64,000 bases of DNA from JAITWN01 sp964388175 (GCA_964388175.1 CAYLYS010000005.1:5696-69695); one strand, 5' to 3'. Positions 16,847 through 26,136 are shown, counted from the first letter of the stretch. Notes: generated by a model from the sequence alone, not told the origin. Program-made: numbers and translations.

Positions 16847-17080
16847 ATGGATATCAAGGTGCGCTATTTCGCGAGTCTGCGTGACCGCATGGGTCGTTCG
16901 GAAGATCAGGTGAGTGTCGGTGGGGGCAAGGTGACAGTGGCGGATGTCTGGAGCAAGATTTCCAGTGATCCCATCCCCGAGACCATACTGGTCGCCGTCA
17001 ATATGGAATACACCGACGCGGGTCACGAACTGAAAGCCGGTGATGAGGTGGCCTTTTTCCCGCCGGTAACGGGAGGTTGA
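16847..17080 (+). CDS. moaD: Molybdopterin synthase sulfur-carrier subunit
   Basis: Small ubiquitin-like sulfur carrier. The 77-residue product ends FFPPVTGG, and the terminal Gly-Gly is adenylated by a MoeB-type enzyme and thiocarboxylated. With MoaE it forms molybdopterin synthase, which adds two sulfurs to cPMP. It is one base upstream of moaE. Confidence 0.95.
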   Translation: MDIKVRYFASLRDRMGRSEDQVSVGGGKVTVADVWSKISSDPIPETILVAVNMEYTDAGHELKAGDEVAFFPPVTGG

Positions 17081-17081
17081 A

Positions 17082-17555
17082 ATGAAAGTCTTCGTTACCA
17101 AAGAAACGCTCGATCCCTATAAGGAAGTGCTGGCGTACGAGCGCGAGGCATTGCCGCCGGGCAAGCACGGCGGGGTCGTCACGTTTGTCGGAACGATGCG
17201 CGACTTCAACGATGGTCAGGATGTGCGGGCCATGAATCTCGACCACTATCCCGGCATGACCGAGCGGCATATCGAGCGGGTATGCGAGGAGGCGATGGAA
17301 GGTTGGGACATCATGGATTGTCTCGTCGTGCATCGGGTCGGCGAGATGGTGCCCACCGATCCTATCGTGCTGGTTGCGGTCTGGTCCGCCCACCGCAAGG
17401 ATTCTTTCGACGCCTGCCGCTACATCATCAACTATCTGAAAGAGCGCGCGCCGTTCTGGAAATGCGAGTTGACCAAGGAAGGACAGAAGCACTGGGTGGA
17501 AAAGAACTCCGAAGACCCCGGTGTTGCCAAGCGGGTCAATCTCAAATCCGCCTGA
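17082..17555 (+). CDS. moaE: Molybdopterin synthase catalytic subunit
   Basis: Large subunit of molybdopterin synthase. The 157-residue protein has the GGVVTFVGTMRDFNDG opening, a VVHRVGEMVPTDPIVLVAV central block and the conserved C-terminal catalytic helix region WKCELTKEGQKHWVE. It is last in the moa operon and followed by a clear intrinsic terminator. Confidence 0.96.
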   Translation: MKVFVTKETLDPYKEVLAYEREALPPGKHGGVVTFVGTMRDFNDGQDVRAMNLDHYPGMTERHIERVCEEAMEGWDIMDCLVVHRVGEMVPTDPIVLVAVWSAHRKDSFDACRYIINYLKERAPFWKCELTKEGQKHWVEKNSEDPGVAKRVNLKSA

Positions 17556-17588
17556 TTCAATCTGATTCGATGAATTTTTCATCTTTCC

Positions 17589-17620
17589 AAAAGCGCACCC
17601 GATGAGGTGCGCTTTTTTTT
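17589..17620 (+). terminator. Intrinsic terminator of the moa operon
   Basis: An 11-bp stem, AAAAGCGCACC (17589-17599) with GGTGCGCTTTT (17606-17616), closes a six-base loop and runs into a T-tract (eight T at 17613-17620). Confidence 0.9.
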
Positions 17621-17828
17621 GATGGGTGCAGGTAGCGGGCGTTTGAAATGGTAGCGCTTGATTGATGGTTACTGCGGCAGGCCCGGCGTCACCGGCCGGG
17701 TTTCCCGCGGCAGAGTTGTGATGCGCCGGGTTGAGTTAGCAGGGAAGGCGCGAGCAGGTTTCTCGCACACAGCGTGCGCGGTGCAGGGGGGGGTAATGTG
17801 CCTGCCCGGGTCGAGGCGCGCACAAGAG

Positions 17829-17865
17829 TAATATCATTTGTTTTTTAGTGTGAATAGGCGATAAT
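17829..17865 (+). promoter_or_regulatory. Promoter with NikR-like site upstream of the nickel operon
   Basis: A possible promoter TTGTTT (17838-17843), 16 bases, GATAAT (17860-17865) overlaps TAATA-N15-TGTGA (17829-17853), a 9/10 match to the TRWYA-N15-TRWYA NikR pattern. The 13-mer GTAATATCATTTG here recurs with one change upstream of nikR. The rest of the 17621-17984 spacer holds a GC stem CCCGGC/GCCGGG (17682-17700) and no gene. Confidence 0.45.
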
Positions 17866-17984
17866 ATGATGCGCTTGAATTCATATCGTTGCCGCCTTCT
17901 CGATCAATACTTGGGCCGTTGCGCTGGAGCTTGCTGCATCGCATACGCGTCACAAGAATAAACTGGGGCTTTATAAGGAGGGGT

Positions 17985-19001
17985 ATGAAAATCCATGGTT
18001 TGCTTGCTCTTACCTGCGGTGCCGCTTGTGTGGTTATCCCGTTTACCGGTGCGTTGGCCCATCATGGAGGCGTCTCTGCCGCTTTTGGCCCGGGCGCCCC
18101 GGTGGAAACCTCGTCGCCCCTGACGCTGCCGCAGGGCTCGTTCCTATTGTATGAGCGTATCGAGATATCGCCTTTCAAGAAATTCAATGACGAACGCGAT
18201 GAAGGCGGCAATGACAAATTCACGTTCACCAATACCTTGCTCGGATATGGCATCACTGATGCCGTTTCCGCCTATGTCAGTCTGCCTTATGCAAAAAAGG
18301 AACTGATCGATGACAACACCTCGCAGGGGTTCGGTGACATCAATCTGATCGTGCAATACGGTTTCAAGTACGGTTCGCGCGATGGATATAAAGGATGGTA
18401 TTCGTTCGATGCGGATGATACGGCAGGGAAGGATTATACGCTGTCTGAATGGAAGTTCGGTTTGTCATTCGGCATGACATTGCCCTCGGGCAAGATCCAT
18501 AATAAGGATCGAAACGGCGATCTGTTGGGCGTGGGGTCGCAGACCGGATTTGCCGTGCCGTCGTACAATTTCACCGGTATTGCTTCCAAGATGATCGCGC
18601 CTCACTGGACCTGGAATGGCGATGTCCAATTCCGTACGTTTGCCTTTAACGGCGGCTCCGGTGGCGGCAAACCCGGCAACGAAACCCGCGTCAATAACTC
18701 CATCATGTACGAGCTTTTCGAAAATCAAGGCGGATTCCTGTCGCGGGTCGATCTGATCGCGGAAGCCAATTTTCTGGATCTGAGAAAAGACATGGACGAA
18801 GACAGGGTCCAGGATGATGCCAGCGGCGGCAGCATGATCTATCTGTCACCCGGCGTCCGCTTTACTTTCAGCGACAAGGCGAGCCTGGGCCTGTTGTATA
18901 AGGAGATCGTCTGGAAGGATCTGAACAACGAAGACGAACAGCAGGGTGGTGAAGGGTTGGAGAAGTATCGATTCATCGCCACGTTTTCGTTCTCGTTCTG
19001 A
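17985..19001 (+). CDS. Outer-membrane beta-barrel, transporter-like
   Basis: 338 residues with a signal peptide (MKIHGLLALTCGAACVVIPFTGALA) then repeated amphipathic strands ending in an aromatic C-terminus (FIATFSFSF), a BamA targeting signal. The pattern resembles the MetA-pathway/phenol-degradation outer-membrane family. The mature N-terminus starts His-His. AAGGAGGGG precedes the ATG at 17985. It leads the nickel uptake operon, so an outer-membrane route for nickel or a nickel chelate is an attractive inference. Base use here is visibly less GC-rich than in the housekeeping blocks. Confidence 0.75.
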   Translation: MKIHGLLALTCGAACVVIPFTGALAHHGGVSAAFGPGAPVETSSPLTLPQGSFLLYERIEISPFKKFNDERDEGGNDKFTFTNTLLGYGITDAVSAYVSLPYAKKELIDDNTSQGFGDINLIVQYGFKYGSRDGYKGWYSFDADDTAGKDYTLSEWKFGLSFGMTLPSGKIHNKDRNGDLLGVGSQTGFAVPSYNFTGIASKMIAPHWTWNGDVQFRTFAFNGGSGGGKPGNETRVNNSIMYELFENQGGFLSRVDLIAEANFLDLRKDMDEDRVQDDASGGSMIYLSPGVRFTFSDKASLGLLYKEIVWKDLNNEDEQQGGEGLEKYRFIATFSFSF

Positions 19002-19105
19002 AGGATAGAATCGGCTAGCCTGCCTCGCGGTACGCCCTGGCTTTCGCCTCGGCGTACCGCCCCACGCCGTTTGCTCACGGCTTATTTAATGTCGGGGAAT
19101 GGGTG

Positions 19106-19660
19106 ATGAAAACCACGTTCATGAAGCGAAGCCGCAGTGTCTGCTTACCCTTGCTGTCGACGCTGGCGCTGGCGTTGTTGAGTCAGCTGGGTTACGCACA
19201 TCCGGGCCATGCCGATCCCGTAACGATCAGCCGGGCCAGCAATGTCTATCTGCAGAAACTCGTGCCCCATTATCTCAAGGTTCAGAAAGCACTGTCGCTG
19301 GATGCGTTCACCGATGAGGTCAAAGAGGCGGCCAGTGCGATCGAGCGCTTGACGAAGGAGGCGGGTGCAAAGGAGAAGGATCCGTCTGGCAGAAAAATGT
19401 TTGGTGCGGTTACCAAATCGGCGGGTTCCATCAGCGCTGCTGCCGGGATCGATGCGGCGCGCGCAGGATTCGCTGAACTCAACGATGAATTATTGCCCTT
19501 TTTCGATAGCTGGCCTTCGCATCTTCTGGCGTATGATCTGGTGCTCTATACCTGCAATGATACGAAGCAGTGGTGGTTGCAGGTCAATGGCGACAAGGTA
19601 GCCGATCCCTACCGAGGCTCATCCGTTCGCTGCGACGATCTGACCGAAAAGGAGCGTTGA
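19106..19660 (+). CDS. Exported DUF3347-type protein
   Basis: 184 residues with a signal peptide ending at GYAHPGHADP. The body is helical and matches the DUF3347 pattern found near metal-efflux and metal-uptake genes: a LKVQKALSLDAF helix, a FAELNDELLPFF helix, and a C-terminal YTCN...DPYRG...RCDDL block with two Cys. The mature N-terminus begins with a His-containing stretch (HPGH). Its stop overlaps the next ATG (TGATG). A periplasmic metal-binding role is inferred from context. Confidence 0.7.
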   Translation: MKTTFMKRSRSVCLPLLSTLALALLSQLGYAHPGHADPVTISRASNVYLQKLVPHYLKVQKALSLDAFTDEVKEAASAIERLTKEAGAKEKDPSGRKMFGAVTKSAGSISAAAGIDAARAGFAELNDELLPFFDSWPSHLLAYDLVLYTCNDTKQWWLQVNGDKVADPYRGSSVRCDDLTEKER

Positions 19661-20439
19661 TGATCGCCGCCAGAGCGTGTCACGCCCGGTTATGCCTGGG
19701 ACTGTTGCTGTGGCTAACGACAGTCGCCGCGCATGCCCACTACCCCATGCTGATTGGCGATCGATCTCCCGACATGGGACCGCGCGGCGGCTCGATCGAG
19801 TTCACCTATGGCCTGGGAGAAATGCACGAACGGGTTTACGCCGATGCCAGGAAGCCCGACTGGGTGCGAGGGTATACTTTCGACGGAATGATTCTGAATC
19901 TGACCGACAAGCTGAAGAGTAACGGTTCGATATCCCGAATCAGATACGATTCCAGCCGCATCGGTGATACCTGGATCGTGGCTCATACTCCTATGTCGTG
20001 GAGTGAGCACGATTCGACTTTTACCGAGACCACGGTACGCACGCTGGTGCATCAGGGACTTTCCCGGGGCTGGGAGACGCCGCTTGGCTTGCCGCTGGAA
20101 ATCGTGTTTCTCAATCAACCTTATGGGTTGCTGCCGGGCGACGCCATTCGCTTCGAATTGCTGCATGATGGCGAGCCGCTTGCAGATGCAAAGATCTACG
20201 CTGAAAAATACTACGACCCTCCGATGAAGAAGCCCTACCCGTCCGATGCGCTCATGACTCGAACGGCTCGCACCGACCGTAGCGGGATTGCCATGGTGAA
20301 TCTGCATAGCCCCGGTTGGTGGGTGCTGTTTGCCCTTCATGAGATGGAAGAGATGGGTGAAGGGGACAAATCAGGCGTGGCGACGCTTCAGGATGCCGTA
20401 TGGATTCATGTTGATTCCAGGCCGGATAACCTGAATTGA
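19660..20439 (+). CDS. nikK: NikK-like periplasmic DUF4198 protein
   Basis: 259 residues with a signal peptide ending AAHAHYPM. DUF4198/NikK proteins are periplasmic components of nickel ECF transporters. The mature N-terminus begins at a His, a likely metal ligand. Visible blocks are GGSIEFTYGLGEMHE, PLEIVFLNQPYGLLPGD and the C-terminal SPGWWVLFALHE. The ATG at 19660 overlaps the previous stop by one base. The gene name rests on domain type plus position before nikL and nikM. Confidence 0.72.
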   Translation: MIAARACHARLCLGLLLWLTTVAAHAHYPMLIGDRSPDMGPRGGSIEFTYGLGEMHERVYADARKPDWVRGYTFDGMILNLTDKLKSNGSISRIRYDSSRIGDTWIVAHTPMSWSEHDSTFTETTVRTLVHQGLSRGWETPLGLPLEIVFLNQPYGLLPGDAIRFELLHDGEPLADAKIYAEKYYDPPMKKPYPSDALMTRTARTDRSGIAMVNLHSPGWWVLFALHEMEEMGEGDKSGVATLQDAVWIHVDSRPDNLN

Positions 20440-20650
20440 AAGAGCCGTGCTTCCGCGCGTTGGCGGCTGGCGCGCAACTTTGCATCTTTGCGGTTCCAGC
20501 TTGTTGACCGCATGGCCGAATACCTTGCCGGTGCGCCCGCTCCGGGCGGAGAAGCAAGCCGCCATATCATCGGTGGGCGCTGTGCTTGGGCCTGCCCATT
20601 CGCATGGATGCCGGGTTCTCCGGTGCCGGTCGGGCAGGCTGTACCGGCTT

Positions 20651-20686
20651 TTGATATGTGTTAATATGCAAACGCAATATTTATGA
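20651..20686 (+). promoter_or_regulatory. Candidate promoter/NikR-like site before nikL
   Basis: TAATA-N15-TATGA (20662-20686) matches the TRWYA-N15-TRWYA pattern at 9 of 10 positions, 46 bases before the nikL ATG. TTGATA at 20651-20656 could be a -35 with a poor -10 (CAATAT, 20675-20680). The rest of the 20440-20732 gap holds nothing recognisable. Confidence 0.35.
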
Positions 20687-20732
20687 TTCTGGACGATTTT
20701 TCGATTCATTCACCTATTGCCGGTCTTCCAAT

Positions 20733-21305
20733 ATGCGCACCTCCATATCCTTTATTTTCTTCATCTTCCTGTTGTCCTCTGTCGGCGCCGCCCATGCGCA
20801 CAAGGTCAATATGTTCGCCCACGTGGAAGGGGACAAAGTCCGCGTAGAGGGATACTTCTCGGACGGAAAGCGCGCAGAGAAGAGCCGGATCCAGGTATTC
20901 GCGCCGGATGGCGAGCGTCTGCTCGAGGGCACGGCCGATGATGAAGGCGTTTTCGTCTTCGATGTACCCCGGATCAGCGATCTGCGGATCACCTTGTATG
21001 CCGGGGTCGGGCACCGCGCCGAATACACGGTATCGGAAGCGGAACTGGCAGGTACCGCCAACACCGCTGCCGCCGATCCGGTCGCGACCGCTTCTTCAGT
21101 TGCCGCCGGGATTGCACCGGCCGAAGTCGATGCGATGGTGCGCAAGGCGGTGGGCGAGGCTCTGCTGCCGGTTATGCGCAGTCTTTCGGAATTGAAAGAG
21201 CAGCGCGGTTTCAGTGATATCGTCGGCGGGATCGGCTTCATCATCGGCGTCCTCGGCGTATTTTTTTACGTGAAAGCACGCAGAATGACCAAGACGGCCG
21301 GCTAA
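20733..21305 (+). CDS. nikL: NikL/CbiL-type nickel transporter accessory protein
   Basis: 190 residues: signal peptide ending GAAHAHKVNMFA, a beta-sandwich-like domain (VEGDKVRVEGYFSDGKRAEKSR, then GTADDEGVFVFDVP), an Ala-rich linker, and one C-terminal membrane helix (GGIGFIIGVLGVFFYV) followed by Lys/Arg. This is the layout of NikL/CbiL accessory subunits in nickel ECF systems. The mature protein begins HKVN, so the N-terminal His is a probable metal ligand. It precedes nikM by 75 bp. Confidence 0.8.
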   Translation: MRTSISFIFFIFLLSSVGAAHAHKVNMFAHVEGDKVRVEGYFSDGKRAEKSRIQVFAPDGERLLEGTADDEGVFVFDVPRISDLRITLYAGVGHRAEYTVSEAELAGTANTAAADPVATASSVAAGIAPAEVDAMVRKAVGEALLPVMRSLSELKEQRGFSDIVGGIGFIIGVLGVFFYVKARRMTKTAG

Positions 21306-21380
21306 GCCGGCCTACTTCAGGCGAAGACTGCGGCGACCGATAAAGCACTCATGGATTAGCCACGGCGAGCTTCGAATTTC

Positions 21381-22013
21381 ATGCATATATCAGAAGGCAT
21401 TCTGCACGGTCCGACGCTGGCTGCCGGTTTTGCGGCCGCGGGCCTCATTGCCGCGGCAACGATGCGCAACATGGATATGGAAGAGATACCGAAGATTTCG
21501 GTGATCACTTCCGTTTTCTTCGTCGCCTCGCTGATCAAGGTGCCCATGGGGCCGACCAGCGTCCATCTCATTCTCAATGGCCTGGTTGCCATCGTACTGG
21601 GGTGGCGCGCTTTCCCGGCGATCATGCTGGGCATCATTCTCCAGGCCATCATTTTCGGTCATGGCGGGGTGACCGTCATCGGCGTCAACACGGTGATGCT
21701 GGGTGGCGGGGCGCTGGTAGCCTATCTCGTCTGGCAGCAGCGGCATCATTTCCATTTCGCGCGGCGGGAATTCGTTTTCGGCACGCTCGCCGGTGTGGTG
21801 GGTACGATCAGTTCGGGGCTGGTGCTGGCGGTGGCATTGCTGACCACCGGTGAGGCATTTGCCGGGGTGGCGGTCGCGGTGCTGATCGCTCACATCCCCA
21901 TCATGCTGATCGAAGGAGCGGTGGTCGGCGCCTGTGCGGAGTTCCTGCAGCGCGTGAAGCCGGAAATGCTCGCAGGGCAGCGACAAGTCGTTCATACCAG
22001 TCCGATTTCATAG
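21381..22013 (+). CDS. nikM: ECF transporter S component for nickel (NikM/CbiM)
   Basis: Substrate-binding membrane subunit. It begins MHISEGIL, the conserved N-terminus whose His2 contributes to metal binding in NikM/CbiM. The 210-residue protein has about six to seven hydrophobic segments, with KVPMGPTSVHLILNGL and FGHGGVTVIGVNTV as family blocks. Nickel rather than cobalt is inferred from NikK/NikL partners and the nearby nikR. Confidence 0.9.
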   Translation: MHISEGILHGPTLAAGFAAAGLIAAATMRNMDMEEIPKISVITSVFFVASLIKVPMGPTSVHLILNGLVAIVLGWRAFPAIMLGIILQAIIFGHGGVTVIGVNTVMLGGGALVAYLVWQQRHHFHFARREFVFGTLAGVVGTISSGLVLAVALLTTGEAFAGVAVAVLIAHIPIMLIEGAVVGACAEFLQRVKPEMLAGQRQVVHTSPIS

Positions 22014-22032
22014 AGTTCGCCTGCGACATTTT

Positions 22033-22821
22033 ATGGCCCTGGATATTGACCGCTATGCTCACGTCGCCTCGCCGCTGCAGCGCTGGGATCCGCGCATCAA
22101 GATCGCGGCGCTGCTCCTGCTGATCGTCACCATCGCTCTGCTCAAAACGCTGCCGATGGCGGCGCTTGCGCTGATATTGGCGGTGAGCATATTGGCGGTC
22201 ACCGCGCTGCCCATACATTTCGTCTCGCACGGCATCACGTTCATCGTCGTTTTCCTGCTGCCGTTCTTTGTCATCATGCCGCTGACCTATCCGGGTGAGG
22301 CGGCTTTCAACGTGCTGGGGCTGCCGTTCGCCTGGGAGGGGCTGCGGCTCGCCACCCTGATTTTCACCAAGGCGCTGTCCATCGTGCTGGTCAGCTTCGC
22401 GATGTTCGGCTCCAGCCGTTTCGATGTTTCCATGCTGGCGCTGCAGAAGCTCAAGTGCCCGAGCATCATCGTGCAGATGTTGCTGTTTACCTACCGCTAT
22501 ACCTTCGTTTTTCTCGATGAGATGCGCCGGATGTACACTTCGATGCGTTCGCGGGGATTCGTCGCGCGAACGGATCGCAAGACGCTGCGCATCTTCGGGC
22601 ATTTCGTCGGCACCCTGCTCGTGCATAGCTTCGAACGCACGGAGAGAGTGTATAAGGCGATGCTGTCCAAGGGGTATCAGGGCGAGTTGCATTCGATGGT
22701 GCAATTCCGCTCCCGATCCGGCGATTACGTCAAGGCCGCCATTGTCCTGCTGCTGGCGGCGGCGTTGCTGTGGGGTGATCTGAGCGGTAAGTTCGGCTTG
22801 GCCGAGCAGGCGTGGTATTGA
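22033..22821 (+). CDS. nikQ: ECF transporter T component (NikQ/CbiQ)
   Basis: Energy-coupling membrane subunit, 262 residues, with several N-terminal hydrophobic helices, then the two coupling motifs that contact the ATPase, SMRSRGF and MLSKGYQG. The family start DRYAHVASPLQRWDPR is clear. It lies 19 bp after nikM. Confidence 0.9.
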   Translation: MALDIDRYAHVASPLQRWDPRIKIAALLLLIVTIALLKTLPMAALALILAVSILAVTALPIHFVSHGITFIVVFLLPFFVIMPLTYPGEAAFNVLGLPFAWEGLRLATLIFTKALSIVLVSFAMFGSSRFDVSMLALQKLKCPSIIVQMLLFTYRYTFVFLDEMRRMYTSMRSRGFVARTDRKTLRIFGHFVGTLLVHSFERTERVYKAMLSKGYQGELHSMVQFRSRSGDYVKAAIVLLLAAALLWGDLSGKFGLAEQAWY

Positions 22822-22882
22822 GCGCTGCCAGCGCAGCGCATATTCCATTGGTGCGATTTTCACCGCTGAGCGAGAGGTAATC

Positions 22883-23845
22883 ATGTCCCGCCGAGTCATC
22901 ATTGACGTCGATAACGTCCACTTCAGCTATCCGGACGGACATGAAGTCCTGAAAGGCCTGTCCTGTCGTATCGAGGAAGGAGAGAAAGTCGCGCTGATCG
23001 GTCCCAACGGCGCAGGCAAGTCCACTTTCATGAGCCACCTCAACGGAGTTCAGCTGCCCGTGTCCGGGCGGGTGACGGTGGACGGCATCGATGTGCGCAA
23101 GGACACGCTGAAGCAGATACGCCGCAAGGTGGGCATCGTTTTCCAGGATCCGGACGACCAGCTGTTCTGTCCCACCGTGTTCGACGACGTGGCTTTCGGG
23201 CCGCTCAATCTGGGTTTGCCCAGGGAAGAGATCGAAGCCCGCGTACGCGAAGCCTTGGGCGTGGTCGGTCTGCAGGGGTTCGAAGAGCGTTCGTCGTTTC
23301 ATCTCTCCTTTGGCGAGCGCAAGCGCCTGGCGCTGGCTACGGTGCTGTCCTATCAGCCGGAGATCCTGGTTTTCGACGAACCGTCGACGAACATGGACCC
23401 GCTGAACCGGCGCAATCTGATTACCTGGCTCAAGGAATCCGAGCGTACCGTACTGCTGTGCACGCATGATCTCGATATCGCGCTCGAGGTCTGCAGCCGC
23501 TGCCTGCTGCTGGTGGATGGCCGTATCGCCGCTGATGGGCCGTCGGCGGACATCCTCTATGATCGCCATCTGCTCGAGAGCAACAAGCTGGAATTGCCGC
23601 TGGCGCTGATGACCCATGAGTTGCTGCACAAGATTCTCGCCGCCCAGGATATGGAGGAGGGCGATCGCCTCATCATCGGCAATTTCCTCCATGCCCATCG
23701 CCACGCCCATGGCACCGAAGCGGATCACCACGTTCATATCCACTCACATGATCATGATCACGATCATCTGCACGAGGATGTCGACGAATCCCACTTCAAG
23801 GAATTCGTGCTGCGCGAACCACAGACCGGCGGCGACAGGAAGTAA
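22883..23845 (+). CDS. nikO: ECF transporter ATPase with His-rich tail (NikO/CbiO)
   Basis: ABC ATPase of the nickel ECF transporter. It has Walker A GPNGAGKST, a Q-loop near VFQDPDDQLF, signature LSFGERKR, Walker B ILVFDEPS and the switch His in LCTHDLD. After about residue 270 comes an extension with roughly 14 His residues (HRHAHGT, DHHVHIHSH, DHDHDHLHE), which could bind nickel or sense its cytoplasmic level. GAGAGGTAATC precedes the ATG. It is last in the operon and convergent with copA. Confidence 0.92.
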   Translation: MSRRVIIDVDNVHFSYPDGHEVLKGLSCRIEEGEKVALIGPNGAGKSTFMSHLNGVQLPVSGRVTVDGIDVRKDTLKQIRRKVGIVFQDPDDQLFCPTVFDDVAFGPLNLGLPREEIEARVREALGVVGLQGFEERSSFHLSFGERKRLALATVLSYQPEILVFDEPSTNMDPLNRRNLITWLKESERTVLLCTHDLDIALEVCSRCLLLVDGRIAADGPSADILYDRHLLESNKLELPLALMTHELLHKILAAQDMEEGDRLIIGNFLHAHRHAHGTEADHHVHIHSHDHDHDHLHEDVDESHFKEFVLREPQTGGDRK

Positions 23846-23880
23846 CGAGCGCCTGCCGTGGTTGCCCCGGCGGGGCGTGA

Positions 23881-26136
23881 TTATCGTTTCAGGCGCAGGC
23901 TGTTGCCGACGACGAACAGGCTGGAGATGCTCATGGCGCCAGCCGCCAGCATGGGGTTGAGCAGCAGACCGGTGAGCGGGAACAGGGCGCCGGCCGCGAT
24001 GGGGATGAGCACGACGTTGTAGGCGTAAGCCCAGAAGAAGTTCAGTCGTATGGTCCGCAGTGTCCGGCGTGACAGCGCGATGGCGTCGAGCAGGGTGCGC
24101 GGATCGCCGCGCATGAGGATGACGTCGCCTGCTTCGATGGCGACATCGGTTCCCGTGCCGATGGCGATGCCGATGTCGGCTTCAGCCAGGGCGGGCGCAT
24201 CATTGATCCCATCGCCGACGAAAGCCACGCGTTTCCCTTCGGCGCGCAGCCGCCGCACTTCCGCCGCCTTCTGCGCCGGCATCACTTCCGCTATTACTTG
24301 CGCTATGCCGAGCTCCCGGGCGACGGCATGGGCGGTGTGTCGGTTGTCGCCGCTCAACAGGGCGGTTTGCATGCCGAGCGCGTGCAGACCGTCGATCGCG
24401 GCGCGGGCGCCGTCCTTGATCGGGTCGGCGATGGCGAGCACGCCGGCCAGGCGTCCGTCCACGGCGGCATAAAGCACGGTCTTGCCCTGCTCCGCCCAGT
24501 GCCTGCCGCGCTGCGCGCTTGCGCCCGGATCGATGCCGAGCTGATGCATATAGCGCTCCGAGCCGAGCTGAATCGTCCGCTTGCCGATGTGGGCGACTAT
24601 CCCCAGGCCAGGTACGGCCTGGGCGCTGTCCGCCGACTTGACCGCGAGGCCGCGGTCCTGGCTCGCCGTGAGGATGGCCTTGGCGACCGGATGCTCGCTC
24701 AGCGCTTCGGCGCCGGCGGCCAGCGCCAGCAACTCGTCTTCGTTGTCGTCCGCGGCGTAGATATCGGTCAGGGCGGGGTGGCCGCGGGTCAGCGTGCCGG
24801 TCTTGTCGAAGACCACGGTGTCGGCGCGTGCCAGCAGTTCCAGTGCGGTGCCGCGGCGGAACAGCACGCCCATTTCGGCCGCTTTGCCGCTGGCGACCAT
24901 GATGGCCGTCGGGGTGGCGAGGCCCATGGCGCAGGGACAGGCGATCAGCAGCACGCTGACGGTGGCGATGAAGGCGTAGTTGAGCGTGGGCTGTGGTCCG
25001 GTCGCCATCCAGATCACAAAGGTTGCCGCGGCGATCAGCATGACGATCGGCACGAAGATGCCGGCGATCCGGTCGGCGATCTGCTGGATGGGCGGCTTGG
25101 AGGCTTGCGCCTCTTCCACCATGCGAATGATCTGCGCCAGCACGGTTCCGGCGCCGACCCGGGTCGCCTGGAAATGCAGGGCGCCCGTGCCGTTGATAGT
25201 GCCGCCAGTGACTTCCATGCCGGCTTCTTTGGCCACGGGCAGCGGTTCGCCCGTGATCATCGATTCGTCGACATAGCTGTTGCCCCGCGCCACGATGCCG
25301 TCCACCGGTATCCGCTCTCCCGGACGGACCAGGATGCGATCGCCGGCAACGACTTCCTCGATCGGTATCTCGGTTTCCCGATCGTTGCGCAGCACGCGCG
25401 CCTGCCTGCTCTGGAGCTGCAGCAGGCGCTTGATGGCCTGGGATGTGCGCCCCCGCGCTTTGGCTTCAAGATAGCGGCCGAGCAGGATTAGGGTGACGAT
25501 GACGCCCGCCGCTTCGAAGTACAGATTGGCCGTCCCTTGCGGGAAAAGTCCCGGTGCGATCAGGACCAGCGTCGAGTAGATCCAGGCCGCCGAGCTGCCG
25601 ATCATGACCAGGGCGTTCATGCCGGGATTCCAATGCCTGAACTCGGCCCAGCCCTGGATCAGAAAGCGGCGGCCGGCGACGAACAGGATGGGCGTGGCCA
25701 GTGCGAACTCCAGCCAGCGCCAGGCGGTGGCCGGCAGCATGCCATGCATGGCATGCATCAGCCCCGGAATGATCATCGGTGCCATCACCAGGGTGACCAG
25801 CGGGATGGTCAGCGCGGCGGCGAAAATCAGGTCGCGACTCAGCCCATGCTGTTCGTCACCCGGCTCGTCGTCGCTGCGTGCTTCTCCGAGCGGGCGAGGC
25901 TGATAGCCGGCGCCGGCAATAGCGGTATTGAGCGCTTCTGTGCCGACGATCCTGGGTTGATACTCGATGTGCGCCTTGCCGGTGGCCAGATTGACGCTGG
26001 CCGAGACCACGCCTTCCTGCCGTGTCAGCGCCCGTTCGACGCGTCGCACACAGGCGGCGCAGGTCATGCCGCCCACGCCGATATCGACGCGGGCGATGCC
26101 CGCTTCAGCGGTATTTGAGGATTTCCATGAGTTCAT
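23881..26136 (-). CDS. copA: Cu(+)-exporting P1B-type ATPase
   Basis: Heavy-metal P-type ATPase exporting Cu(I) or Ag(I). It has one N-terminal heavy-metal domain with GMTCAAC, eight predicted membrane segments, the transport motif ACPCAMG in helix 6, the phosphorylated Asp in DKTGTLT, the SEHPVAKAI His-Pro block and the GDGINDAPAL hinge. The CPC motif plus late Asn/Tyr and Met-Ser-Ser blocks (YAYNVV, AGAMSISS) fit Cu(I). The ATG at 26136 overlaps the 3' end of the regulator gene by 32 bp; an ATG at 26154 is also possible. Confidence 0.93.
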   Translation of the reverse strand: MNSWKSSNTAEAGIARVDIGVGGMTCAACVRRVERALTRQEGVVSASVNLATGKAHIEYQPRIVGTEALNTAIAGAGYQPRPLGEARSDDEPGDEQHGLSRDLIFAAALTIPLVTLVMAPMIIPGLMHAMHGMLPATAWRWLEFALATPILFVAGRRFLIQGWAEFRHWNPGMNALVMIGSSAAWIYSTLVLIAPGLFPQGTANLYFEAAGVIVTLILLGRYLEAKARGRTSQAIKRLLQLQSRQARVLRNDRETEIPIEEVVAGDRILVRPGERIPVDGIVARGNSYVDESMITGEPLPVAKEAGMEVTGGTINGTGALHFQATRVGAGTVLAQIIRMVEEAQASKPPIQQIADRIAGIFVPIVMLIAAATFVIWMATGPQPTLNYAFIATVSVLLIACPCAMGLATPTAIMVASGKAAEMGVLFRRGTALELLARADTVVFDKTGTLTRGHPALTDIYAADDNEDELLALAAGAEALSEHPVAKAILTASQDRGLAVKSADSAQAVPGLGIVAHIGKRTIQLGSERYMHQLGIDPGASAQRGRHWAEQGKTVLYAAVDGRLAGVLAIADPIKDGARAAIDGLHALGMQTALLSGDNRHTAHAVARELGIAQVIAEVMPAQKAAEVRRLRAEGKRVAFVGDGINDAPALAEADIGIAIGTGTDVAIEAGDVILMRGDPRTLLDAIALSRRTLRTIRLNFFWAYAYNVVLIPIAAGALFPLTGLLLNPMLAAGAMSISSLFVVGNSLRLKR

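Noticed and set aside
17621..17830. Possible cobalamin or nickel riboswitch before the metal operon
   Set aside because: GC hairpins are present, but I could not find the conserved B12-box or other riboswitch core sequences.
20447..20686. 79-codon frame between nikK and nikL
   Set aside because: No ribosome site or recognisable product, and it runs through the putative NikR site.
24298..25491. 397-residue plus-strand frame opposite copA
   Set aside because: Antisense shadow; copA motifs are complete on the other strand.
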